Source of the DNA: Bacillota bacterium
GTDB taxonomy: Bacteria; Bacillota; Clostridia; Acetivibrionales; DSM-1351
NCBI GenBank assembly: GCA_023439045.1
Contig: JAEXOY010000041.1
Coordinates: forward strand, 1-28,728
Reading direction: 5' to 3'
DNA length: 28,728 nt
The notes beneath the pieces were generated by a model. That model saw nothing but the letters and a program-made list of their open reading frames with translations, had not been told where the DNA came from and ran no database searches. The position numbers were made by a program, and so were the translations under genes. Position 1 is the stretch's first letter. Every line of letters begins with the position of its first letter. Shown here in pieces: positions 8,300-15,063 of this stretch.

Positions 8300-8319
8300 A
8301 AATGGGAAGCTTCCCATTT
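8300..8319. promoter_or_regulatory. 20-bp perfect palindrome, CelR-like operator
   Basis: The core TGGGAAGCTTCCCA lies in a 20-bp perfect palindrome between the GH94 -10 box and its ribosome site, a classic place for a repressor roadblock. Known LacI-family CelR of Thermobifida binds TGGGAGCGCTCCCA; the two differ only in the central four bases. That a LacI-type repressor acts here is inference. Confidence 0.65.
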
Positions 8320-8332
8320 TCCTATGTATTAA

Positions 8333-8364
8333 ATTATAGCACGATACCTTAAGATATTTGCTGT
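8333..8364 (-). promoter_or_regulatory. GH94 promoter, extended -10
   Basis: On the minus strand TGCTATAAT (TATAAT at 8333-8338) is an extended -10 box. No good -35 is present, which extended -10 promoters tolerate. Transcription would start near 8326, just before the palindrome. Confidence 0.55.
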
Positions 8365-8369
8365 TCTTT

Positions 8370-8402
8370 TTTGCTATTTAGTGTAAAATATTGTGCTATA
8401 AT
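8370..8402 (+). promoter_or_regulatory. sigI operon promoter, extended -10
   Basis: TGCTATAAT with TATAAT at 8397-8402 mirrors the GH94 -10 box exactly: GTGCTATAATT (8393-8403) is the reverse complement of AATTATAGCAC (8332-8342). The -35 is weak. It would give a leader of about 175 bases before sigI. A SigI-type autoregulatory promoter was looked for and not seen here. Confidence 0.45.
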
Positions 8403-8550
8403 TCAAAGCCAACGGAGTGCAGGGGTGAGCAACAAATTTAGTACTTGTAAAAATATTTTAAAGAAAGTAAAACTTAAATATAATAGAAGAATTTAACATT
8501 TATATATATAATTAATGTGACAATATGAAATAATGCAGAGGATAAGGTTA

Positions 8551-8601
8551 ATGAGCTTTGACGATTTTGAAAGGTACAAAAGGCATGACTCAAAATTATA
8601 A
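8551..8601 (+). CDS. possible 16-codon leader peptide overlapping the sigI start
   Basis: ATG at 8551 has AGAGG nine bases upstream and opens a 16-residue frame (MSFDDFERYKRHDSKL) that ends with TAA at 8601, 14 bases past the sigI ATG in another frame. Such an overlap could couple translation of sigI to the leader. The peptide has no recognisable features, so it may be chance. Confidence 0.3.
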   Translation: MSFDDFERYKRHDSKL

Positions 8602-9298
8602 AAATGACTTGAATAGTAGAGTTGTGAATATAAAAGGGAACAACGAGGAAAAGGACCTGCTCATCGAAGAATACAAGCCCTTTATTGCCGCCTGTACAGA
8701 AAGATTTACAAAAAGGTATGTTACATATGGTGAGGACGATGAACTTAGTATTTCTATGCTGGCATTTAATGAAGCAATAGAAGGCTATTCTATTGAACAG
8801 GGTAATTTCCTCGCTTTCTCAAGCTACGTAATAAAGAGAAGACTAATAGATTATGTTAGAAGGCAAAAAGTCTCCACTGGTGTTGTTGCACTATATTCTC
8901 CCAAAACAGCAGGGGACAAGGTACTACTTTCAATTGAAAACACAGAGAGCCTCAATAGATATGGGGAAGAGAAGATAAAACAGCAAAGAAAATTAGAGAT
9001 TCAAGAATACAAATCTGAGCTTAATGAGTGGGGAATAACAATGGACGATCTGCTAACTGTTTCCCCTAAGCATGATAAAACAAGGGAGCTATACAAAGAG
9101 GTTGTTCAATACATACTGCAAAGCCCCATTCTAATCAATGAGATAATATCAAAAAAACAGTTACCACTAGCACTCATTCAAAAAGATACTGGTATACCCC
9201 GCAAAAAGCTAGAGAGAGCACGAAAATATATAATAGCAATGATAATACTTTTAACTGGTGATTACAGAACACTTCAAAGCTATATCGATTGGCCATAA
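8585..9298 (+). CDS. sigI: RNA polymerase sigma factor SigI
   Basis: SigI is a sigma-70 group factor that is held by the membrane anti-sigma factor RsgI. In Bacillus it answers heat and wall stress; in cellulolytic Clostridia several copies switch on cellulosome genes. The 237-aa product shows the typical sigma-2 region: EEYKPFI, then DDELSISMLAFNEAIEGY and FSSYVIKRRLIDYVRRQ. Its C-terminal DNA-binding part has TGIPRKKLERARKYIIAM and a closing GDYRTLQSYID. The ATG at 8585 is preferred because GAAAGGT stands ten bases upstream. An in-frame TTG at 8558 is an alternative that would add nine residues. rsgI follows after 25 bases, the standard sigI-rsgI order. Confidence 0.93.
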   Translation: MTQNYKNDLNSRVVNIKGNNEEKDLLIEEYKPFIAACTERFTKRYVTYGEDDELSISMLAFNEAIEGYSIEQGNFLAFSSYVIKRRLIDYVRRQKVSTGVVALYSPKTAGDKVLLSIENTESLNRYGEEKIKQQRKLEIQEYKSELNEWGITMDDLLTVSPKHDKTRELYKEVVQYILQSPILINEIISKKQLPLALIQKDTGIPRKKLERARKYIIAMIILLTGDYRTLQSYIDWP

Positions 9299-9323
9299 CG
9301 GCTACTGAAAGGATCTGTTATAA

Positions 9324-10298
9324 ATGAATGGAATAGTACTGGAAGTGAAAGATAAATATTGCGTTGTGATGGATCAAGGAGGGCGGTTGGTCAAGGTTAA
9401 CACTGCTACGGGCATCAATGTAGGGGAAGAGATTGAGCTAACAAATAGGCCAACATTCAGTGTGCCACGGGTAATGCCAGCAATAGCAGCTGCTGCTGTA
9501 CTGGTGCTGATGCTTTTTTCAGGTTTGGGTGCGTATATGTATTATCATCCCATAACCTATGTAAATATTGACATAAACCCAGGCATAGAGCTGTCTGTAA
9601 ATAGATTTGACAGGGTAATATCAGCATATGGCATAAATGATTCGGGCAAGGAATTTATAGGCAAGCTGAGCTTTAAAAACTATAAGGTGGATTTAGCAGT
9701 AAATGATATAATAGCCATTGCACAGGAGGATAAATATCTCTCGGAGGGCCAAGAAAATGCACTGGTTATGACTGTTACTTCAGATGATAAAGCTAGTGCT
9801 GAGCAAATGCTTGTTGAACTTAATACAACGGTGGAACAACAATTACAAACAAAGCATATTGCGTCAGAGGTTATTACAAAAACTATTGAGAAGAAAGAGC
9901 ACGATGATGCTGTCAAGAAGGGTGTTTCTCCTGGAAAGTTAGAAATAATCAACAAGCTGACAGATATTGACAAAACTATGACCTTTGAAAAGTGTAAGGA
10001 TATGCCTATTAGAGAATTGGTAAAGGGTATTAAGATAGCTGATAAGAAAAATAATAATGTTACAAATATTGGTGGGGAGCAAACAACTCAGAACAAGCAC
10101 GACAAAGCTACTGCCCCCGGCCAGAACAAGCACGACAAGGCTACTGCCCCTGACCAGAACAAGCACCATAAAGCTACTGCCCCTGACCAGAACAAGCACG
10201 ACAAGGCTACTGCCCCCGGCCCAAACAAGCAGGACAAGGCTACTGCCCCCGGTCAGAGCAAGCAGGATAATGACAAGGCTAAACAAGGACAAGAATGA
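9324..10298 (+). CDS. rsgI: anti-sigma-I factor RsgI with C-terminal repeat tail
   Basis: RsgI binds SigI through a cytoplasmic N-terminal domain, spans the membrane once and releases SigI after an external signal. The RsgI_N domain is at residues 1-45 (MNGIVLEVKDKYCVVMDQGG...). One membrane segment follows at about 52-72 (PAIAAAAVLVLMLFSGLGAY). The outer domain starts YVNIDINPGIELSVN; the Asn85-Pro86 pair matches the known RsgI self-cleavage site. Instead of the cellulose- or sugar-binding module often fused to clostridial RsgI proteins, the end is a Lys/His/Asp tail of five 11-residue repeats (NKHDKATAPGQ type, about 256-310). The ATG follows GAAAGGATC. It sits in one operon with sigI and upstream of a secreted protein gene. 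Confidence 0.93.
   Translation: MNGIVLEVKDKYCVVMDQGGRLVKVNTATGINVGEEIELTNRPTFSVPRVMPAIAAAAVLVLMLFSGLGAYMYYHPITYVNIDINPGIELSVNRFDRVISAYGINDSGKEFIGKLSFKNYKVDLAVNDIIAIAQEDKYLSEGQENALVMTVTSDDKASAEQMLVELNTTVEQQLQTKHIASEVITKTIEKKEHDDAVKKGVSPGKLEIINKLTDIDKTMTFEKCKDMPIRELVKGIKIADKKNNNVTNIGGEQTTQNKHDKATAPGQNKHDKATAPDQNKHHKATAPDQNKHDKATAPGPNKQDKATAPGQSKQDNDKAKQGQE
10089..10253 (+). repeat. five 33-bp tandem repeats inside rsgI
   Basis: Five complete 33-bp units (from 10089, 10122, 10155, 10188 and 10221) plus a partial sixth encode the 11-residue motif QNKHDKATAPG. Because the period is a multiple of three, copy-number change would lengthen or shorten the outer tail without breaking the frame. Confidence 0.92.
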
Positions 10299-10356
10299 TT
10301 AAGGTAGCTTAACCCTCAAAAAAGACAAATGCGGTAATAATAAAGTAATAATTAGT

Positions 10357-10385
10357 ACCCCAAAAATCAATTTAGCTCTTGCGAA
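10357..10385 (+). promoter_or_regulatory. candidate SigI-dependent promoter
   Basis: ACCCCAAAAA (10357-10366) is followed by CGAA (10382-10385), and the next gene starts 34 bases later. Reported SigI promoters pair a C-rich -35 and A-tract with a CGWA-type -10. The spacing here (19 between a six-base -35 and CGAA) should be checked against known sites. This is inference. Confidence 0.4.
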
Positions 10386-10418
10386 GATATATAATAAAAA
10401 GCAAAGGAACGGTTTTAT

Positions 10419-11360
10419 ATGAAGAAGATAGTTTGCATCGCATTAAGTTTGGTAATTTTTTTGAGTACCATTCCTGTTATGGCTAATAGCGGACACCAAG
10501 ATGGGAAAAACGTTAAGGGCCAGAGCCTAAGCACAAAAGTAAGTGCTCAAAAAAATCAGACCAACAAAAAGCTGGATAATATTAAGAAGGATAGTAAAAA
10601 GCAGGACCCAAAGCAAGAAAACCAAGCTAAGAAAGATAATAAGGTTAAAAATCTACCTATAAAGATAGCTAACTATAATGATAATTATGGTTTAACACCT
10701 TCTGCAATAACAACACCGCGAGCAATAACGACACCGCCAGCCATAACAACACCACCAGCGATAACAAAACCACATGCTACAATAACGCCGCCGGCAATAA
10801 AAGCACCGCGAGCGATAATAACACCGCCAGCAATAAAAGCACCACGAGCAATAACGACACCGCCAGCGATAACGACACCGCCTGCTGTGCATTTAAAGCA
10901 TAAAGAGAAAGCAAATACTACAACAAACAGTGCGGTCTCACTAGCATACTCAGGCAACTGGCAAGTAAAGACCGGTATTGGTGCTTATAAAGGAGATTAT
11001 CATTGGTCTAACACAACAGGCTCAACCATTACAATTAAATTTACTGGAAATCAGCTTGCTATATATGGAGAAATGGGTGCTGAAAATGGAATTGCTACTA
11101 TTGCAATTGATGGGGGCGTAGCCCAATCGATAGACTACTATTCAAAACATAAGGTTACAAACAAAAAGGTGTTTGAAAGTAGTATACTGGCTGACGGGAC
11201 ACACACAGCTGTTATAACTGTTACTGGGAAACAAAATATTAAAGCCACTGGTAATAAGGTGGTATTTGATAGATTTACAGTTGGAACTCAGCTTAAAAAT
11301 GATAAGATTGAAAAAGACGGTGACAAACACTTAAAGAATTATAAAGGTAAAAAGAAATAA
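10419..11360 (+). CDS. secreted Thr/Pro-repeat protein with C-terminal possible carbohydrate-binding domain
   Basis: The 313-aa product has a clear signal peptide (MKKIVCIALSLVIFLSTIPVMA, 1-22). A Lys/Gln/Asn-rich charged region follows (about 25-80), then ten hexapeptides of type AITTPP or AIKAPR (about 91-153), and a beta-rich domain from about 170 to 291. That domain reads YSGNWQVKTG, YKGDYHWSNTTG, then ITIKFTGNQLAIYGE, GIATIAIDGG and LADGTHTAVITVTG. This pattern resembles galactose-binding-like jelly rolls attached to many secreted glycosidases. No catalytic site is seen. The gene follows rsgI after 120 bases with its own ribosome site AAAGGAAC and a possible SigI promoter. A sensor or surface adhesin working with RsgI is my inference. 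Confidence 0.8.
   Translation: MKKIVCIALSLVIFLSTIPVMANSGHQDGKNVKGQSLSTKVSAQKNQTNKKLDNIKKDSKKQDPKQENQAKKDNKVKNLPIKIANYNDNYGLTPSAITTPRAITTPPAITTPPAITKPHATITPPAIKAPRAIITPPAIKAPRAITTPPAITTPPAVHLKHKEKANTTTNSAVSLAYSGNWQVKTGIGAYKGDYHWSNTTGSTITIKFTGNQLAIYGEMGAENGIATIAIDGGVAQSIDYYSKHKVTNKKVFESSILADGTHTAVITVTGKQNIKATGNKVVFDRFTVGTQLKNDKIEKDGDKHLKNYKGKKK
10695..10887 (+). repeat. about ten 18-bp tandem repeats, Thr/Pro linker
   Basis: Degenerate 18-bp units (ACC/GCC GCC or CGA-rich, e.g. AACGACACCGCCAGC) encode AI(T/K/I)(T/A)P(P/R) hexapeptides. They form the linker of the secreted protein and keep the reading frame at any copy number. Confidence 0.85.
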
Positions 11361-11446
11361 TTTGTAAATACTATAACTATCTGAATAATACTTACTTTCA
11401 GTAAATACTATATTGTAGCTAAATAAATTTCATTGAAGGTGCTATT

Positions 11447-12004
11447 ATGAAGATAGCCATTGGCATAACGGGTGCAACTGGTGCTATATACGGGATTAGA
11501 TTAATTGAAGCAATCAAAAGCTTGTCGGACGCCGAGGTGCATTTAATTGTGAGCAGCTGTGGAATGAAGACTATACAGATTGAGACACAATTACCCCATG
11601 AGCAAATAGAAAAGCTTGCTGATTGCATCTACCCAAATGATGATTTAGGAGCACTCCTTGCAAGTGGATCTTACCGCTTAGATGCTATGATTATTATCCC
11701 ATGCAGCATGAAAACCTTAAGTGCTATATCAAACGGTTTGAGTGATACGCTTATAGCCAGATGTGCAGATGTATGCATAAAAGAAGGTAGAAAGCTTGTG
11801 CTTTGCCCAAGAGAAACTCCGCTAAGTGCTATTCATCTTGAAAACATGCTAAAGCTCTCTAGGTTGGGAGTGGGTGTGATTCCACCGATGCCCGCGTTTT
11901 ACAACAATCCTGACAGTCTAGAAGATATAATTAATCACCATACCATGAAGGTACTAGATTACATAGGCATAGATAATAAATGGTCTTCTAGGTGGAGAGG
12001 CTAG
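11447..12004 (+). CDS. ubiX: UbiX/Pad1-family flavin prenyltransferase
   Basis: UbiX joins a dimethylallyl group to reduced FMN, making prenylated FMN, the cofactor of UbiD-type decarboxylases. The 185-aa length is typical. The flavin-binding opening KIAIGITGATGAIYGIRL (2-19), the VSSCG turn, IIPCSMKTLSAI and the RKLVLCPRETPLSAIHLENML block are all family hallmarks. The ATG follows AAGGTG. No ubiD is visible in this window, so its partner must lie elsewhere. It follows the SigI-linked genes after 86 bases with no terminator between them, so read-through from that operon is possible, but a functional link is unproven. Confidence 0.93.
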   Translation: MKIAIGITGATGAIYGIRLIEAIKSLSDAEVHLIVSSCGMKTIQIETQLPHEQIEKLADCIYPNDDLGALLASGSYRLDAMIIIPCSMKTLSAISNGLSDTLIARCADVCIKEGRKLVLCPRETPLSAIHLENMLKLSRLGVGVIPPMPAFYNNPDSLEDIINHHTMKVLDYIGIDNKWSSRWRG

Positions 12005-12084
12005 CTTATCAAGCTAACCAAAACCCAATAGAAGGAAAAGGCTATATGTAGACTTTTAAACGCTCTCTACGTTCTCTTTTATAC

Positions 12085-12130
12085 AAAAGCTCCTAGCACA
12101 GTACCTCTTGTGTACTTACTAGGAGCTTTT
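12085..12130 (+). terminator. bidirectional terminator between ubiX and CE7 esterase
   Basis: AAAAGCTCCTAG pairs with CTAGGAGCTTTT across 22 bases and is followed by ATTTTA. It serves ubiX on the plus strand and possibly the convergent esterase gene on the minus strand. Confidence 0.82.
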
Positions 12131-12181
12131 ATTTTACTATTATTTTTAAGCTAATTGCCTCAAATAATCTAGATACTGCTG

Positions 12182-12242
12182 TTGCTTGTGCCTACATTGC
12201 TTGTGCCTGCATTGCTTGTACCTGCATTGCTTGTACCCTGCA
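12182..12242. repeat. four 15-bp tandem repeats
   Basis: TTGCTTGTGCCTACA, TTGCTTGTGCCTGCA and TTGCTTGTACCTGCA follow each other, then a fourth copy with one inserted C. They lie 20-80 bases beyond the CE7 esterase stop codon. Read on the minus strand in the esterase frame, after TAG and a second stop TAA, they encode GTSNA repeats. Confidence 0.85.
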
Positions 12243-12261
12243 GTATATTCACCTCTTACAC

Positions 12262-13227
12262 CTATGCTCCCTGAAGATATTTCATAAGTGTTTTTAGCTT
12301 TGCCTCAACTGTTCCCGTCATAAATTCATGTCCGAAATATCTATGCACCGATATTTCCTTAGAGCAAAGGAGGTGATTGTATACGGCAAATACTGTTGAA
12401 GGTGGTGTAATATCATCAACAAGCCCAATACTAATCCAAGAATGACACTTTATTCTGTCAGCTAGATTCATTATATCAAAGTATGAGAGAGTTTCCTTAG
12501 CCTTAATCTCAATAGCAGGGTTGGTATTTCTTCTAAAAAACTCGTTTAATTCAGTATAAGGAGGATTAGGAGCAACATCTATAGCCCTGTTAAAGTTTGC
12601 AAGAAAGGGGTAATCGGCTAGTGCTACTACGGGTATACTACTAAGTGCTGCTGCAGCCAATGTAAGAGCACCACCCTGACTTCCGCCATGAACACCAATC
12701 CTTTTGGAATCAACCTCTTTCATATCGGACAAAACCTCTAGAGCCCTAACAGCGTCCATATAAACAGCCCTATAATAGTATTCGTTCTTGTCCAATAAGC
12801 CTTTGGTCATCCAACCGCATACACCACCAGTAGAGGATACCACGTTATCACTGCTATATCCCTGCTGACCTCTAACCTGCATATGAAATACAGCGTAACC
12901 CTTTAAGGCCCAGTTAACGACATCATGAATACACCCATCAGCAGCCCAATTATAGCCGTGATATAGCATCAGTCCAGGAAATTTACCATCTCCATCAGGT
13001 ACTGCATAAACTCCCTCAATATTTGAATTATTAAAACCATTAAAATTAACTATGTACACTTTAACGCCCTTAACAGGATAATCATATGGAGTAAGGGTGT
13101 ATTGCAATTTTACCTGAGAAAGCTCATTCAGAGTAGTAGCCCAGAATTCGTCAAAGTCTGGTCTCTTAGTTAATTCAGGCTTGTATTGCTGTAGTTTATC
13201 TAACGGCAAATCATATGGCTGAAGCAT
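12262..13227 (-). CDS. CE7 acetyl esterase (acetylxylan esterase / cephalosporin-C deacetylase family)
   Basis: CE7 enzymes remove acetyl groups from xylo-oligosaccharides and small acetylated compounds, usually in the cytoplasm as hexamers. The 321-aa product has the normal family length. The catalytic triad is complete: S183 in GGSQGG, D271 in GLVDDITPP and H300 in YFGHEF. The family RGQ motif is at 119-121 and the HE pair at 300-301. There is no signal peptide, which fits deacetylation after uptake. A likely promoter is at 13261-13289. It fits the xylan and cellulose theme but is transcribed alone. Confidence 0.95.
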   Translation of the reverse strand: MLQPYDLPLDKLQQYKPELTKRPDFDEFWATTLNELSQVKLQYTLTPYDYPVKGVKVYIVNFNGFNNSNIEGVYAVPDGDGKFPGLMLYHGYNWAADGCIHDVVNWALKGYAVFHMQVRGQQGYSSDNVVSSTGGVCGWMTKGLLDKNEYYYRAVYMDAVRALEVLSDMKEVDSKRIGVHGGSQGGALTLAAAALSSIPVVALADYPFLANFNRAIDVAPNPPYTELNEFFRRNTNPAIEIKAKETLSYFDIMNLADRIKCHSWISIGLVDDITPPSTVFAVYNHLLCSKEISVHRYFGHEFMTGTVEAKLKTLMKYLQGA

Positions 13228-13260
13228 TTTAAATCCCCACTTTCATAGTAATATGTACCT

Positions 13261-13289
13261 ATTATATAGCCATTTAATAACAGCTACAA
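13261..13289 (-). promoter_or_regulatory. CE7 esterase promoter
   Basis: On the minus strand TTGTAG (13284-13289) and a perfect TATAAT (13261-13266) are 17 bp apart, about 35 bases before the ATG. Confidence 0.6.
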
Positions 13290-13343
13290 CCTGTTTATAT
13301 ATAAAAAATTATTATTTTTTAATATTATAAATTTTCACTAATA

Positions 13344-13373
13344 GCGACAAAAATTTTTCATAAATGATATAAT
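13344..13373 (+). promoter_or_regulatory. promoter of the RelA/SpoT-fold gene
   Basis: GCGACA (13344-13349) and TATAAT (13368-13373) with an 18-bp spacer precede the gene by about 40 bases. Confidence 0.5.
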
Positions 13374-13414
13374 ATGTAACGTAAAAAATAATTTTGTTTG
13401 AGGTAACATACGAA

Positions 13415-14779
13415 ATGGAGAAAGTCAAGAAGCTAAACCTATTTGGGTTTATAGATCAAACTGTTGCAATTTTGGAGGAAAGACGAGATTTATTAGAGAT
13501 ATTTACTGACGACTTATATAAGTATTTTAGGTCTCTTTTAGAGGAGTTTGAGTTTTTTGTAAATATCAATCATAGGGTTAAGAGCGTTGAGAGTCTCAAA
13601 GAAAAGATGATCAGAACGGATTGCTATACTGCAAATGCAAACCCGGAGGAATATCTTTTCAATTTGAGTGACCTCATTGGGCTAAGAATTGAGTGTAGAT
13701 TTATTGAAGATGAAGCTAAAATTTATAAACGTTTATGTAAGATATTTAATAATAATTGTGGCAATGGTTATTACTGTGCTGCCGAATCGGGAGATATTCT
13801 CTTGAGGCTTGGAGAAAAGCAACCACAAGATCAGAAGAATGGTTTCAAAATATATCGAATAGATGGCATTATTAAGAGAATGAATACCGATATAAAGTTT
13901 GAGCTTCAGATAAAAGCACTAGTAAATATGTTCTGGAGCGAGATTGAGCATAAAATTATTTATAAAAATTACACCTATAACTTTTCTGAAAAATTCTATA
14001 GGGATATGCTTCACTCTATTAAACAGAACCTTGAAATGGTTGATAAACAGTTGCTTCTTGTTTTCAATCAGATAGCTGCGCAGGATAATATGAAGAAGGA
14101 TAAGAGAATGTTAAATCTTCTCTCTCGATCAATAAATGAAACCTTCTCCTACAGAATAATGAAATCCATAGGTACAACTATAGATTTCAGGCAGGCATGT
14201 GACATAATGAGCGAGTATATTATCAAGATTAACAGGCTTACCACCGACGAGAGTTACAACCTGTTAATTGTAGATAAGCTTTCAAGGTTTAATGAGATAG
14301 TACAATGCAAGCTTAATGTAGAAGATGAGATTAGCTTCGAAAGAGAGTTACAATTTAATGATAAATATGAAAAAATGGTAGGGGAACATGTGTTAGCTAG
14401 CATTAACACAAACTTCAAACTGCACTTGTTTTTTATTATCTTATTTGAGGTTGAAGCGGGTAATAATGCTGAAGATTTTGAGGGTTTTATAAGCTTCTTT
14501 ACAGAAAGGGCATTTCAGGGTCTTCAGAATGAACAATGGATAAGAAGGGACATTCTAAATGATGGGGAAAAGGCTATAGTAGAAGAGGATATCAAGCTTG
14601 CTATATTAAGCTATTTCTCAAATCATATGGATATATCATTATTTAACAGTACCTTTTTAAAGAAACTAGGCAAAAAAGTTGAGGTAATGCTTCTACAAAT
14701 CCATAGCTTTGAACAATGGGAGGATACAAAGGCTGAGCAATTAAATGAATTTATGGCTGGGCTCAGTGAGCTAGTTTAG
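13415..14779 (+). CDS. RelA/SpoT nucleotidyltransferase-fold protein, possibly degenerate
   Basis: The N-terminal half has the (p)ppGpp synthetase fold: HRVKSVESLKEKM (53-65) for ATP, DLIGLRI with a Mg-binding Asp (D86), FELQIKA with the catalytic-region Glu (E163) and WSEIEHKIIYKN (174-185). No HD hydrolase domain precedes it, as in small alarmone synthetases. The substrate loop usually written NGYRSLH reads NGFKIYR (142-148), so the His and the aromatic pattern are altered. A long C-terminal region (about 210-454) is helical and not recognised; small synthetases lack it. The ATG at 13415 is chosen because GAGGT stands ten bases upstream; an in-frame TTG at 13394 has no ribosome site. Active alarmone synthesis is uncertain. 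Confidence 0.8.
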   Translation: MEKVKKLNLFGFIDQTVAILEERRDLLEIFTDDLYKYFRSLLEEFEFFVNINHRVKSVESLKEKMIRTDCYTANANPEEYLFNLSDLIGLRIECRFIEDEAKIYKRLCKIFNNNCGNGYYCAAESGDILLRLGEKQPQDQKNGFKIYRIDGIIKRMNTDIKFELQIKALVNMFWSEIEHKIIYKNYTYNFSEKFYRDMLHSIKQNLEMVDKQLLLVFNQIAAQDNMKKDKRMLNLLSRSINETFSYRIMKSIGTTIDFRQACDIMSEYIIKINRLTTDESYNLLIVDKLSRFNEIVQCKLNVEDEISFERELQFNDKYEKMVGEHVLASINTNFKLHLFFIILFEVEAGNNAEDFEGFISFFTERAFQGLQNEQWIRRDILNDGEKAIVEEDIKLAILSYFSNHMDISLFNSTFLKKLGKKVEVMLLQIHSFEQWEDTKAEQLNEFMAGLSELV

Positions 14780-14809
14780 ATATAGGTCGGACCGCGAATA
14801 GTAGCAGGG

Positions 14810-14881
14810 TGCTCAGAAACATGAAATGTTTCGTCGAAGGGAACCTAGGGTTCCCTAGCCAACAAGAAAATATACTGAGCA
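14810..14881 (+). ncRNA. candidate structured leader RNA before pncB (three-way junction)
   Basis: An outer stem TGCTCAG/CTGAGCA (14810-14816 with 14875-14881) encloses two perfect hairpins: GAAACAT-GAA-ATGTTTC (14816-14832) and AGGGAACC-TAG-GGTTCCCT (14838-14856). The three stems form a neat junction in an otherwise AT-rich spacer. It lies about 180 bases upstream of the nicotinate phosphoribosyltransferase start. It matches no riboswitch class that I can recall. No U-tailed terminator follows, so a translational or processing role is possible. Confidence 0.45.
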
Positions 14882-15063
14882 AGTAAAATAGTAAAATAAG
14901 CACTGAACGGATTTGCGAAGTAAATTTTCTCCGCATAAAGGCAGATTAGAATATAGAGGTACCAGTATAGATAAAGCATAGTAAAATTATCTGTACATAA
15001 AATCTATACTCTTTCTTAATAATAATGGCATATTAAACTGGAGACTTAGAAAGGGTGAATGTT

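Noticed and set aside
9939..10292. Long antisense frames across the rsgI repeats, and similar ones at 10685-10957
   Set aside because: Tandem repeats with a period divisible by three keep other frames open by necessity. There are no start signals.
10089..10887. CRISPR array
   Set aside because: The repeats at 10089 and 10695 are contiguous coding repeats without unique spacers, and there are no cas genes.
14781..14810. GGTCGGACCGCG near the pncB leader looks like a T-box core
   Set aside because: A T-box sequence should lie at the end of a long leader next to a terminator. Here it is at the beginning, right after a stop codon, with no specifier arm and a mismatched core.
14810..14881. Hammerhead ribozyme in the three-way junction
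   Set aside because: The junction lacks the required CTGATGA and GAAA core strands.
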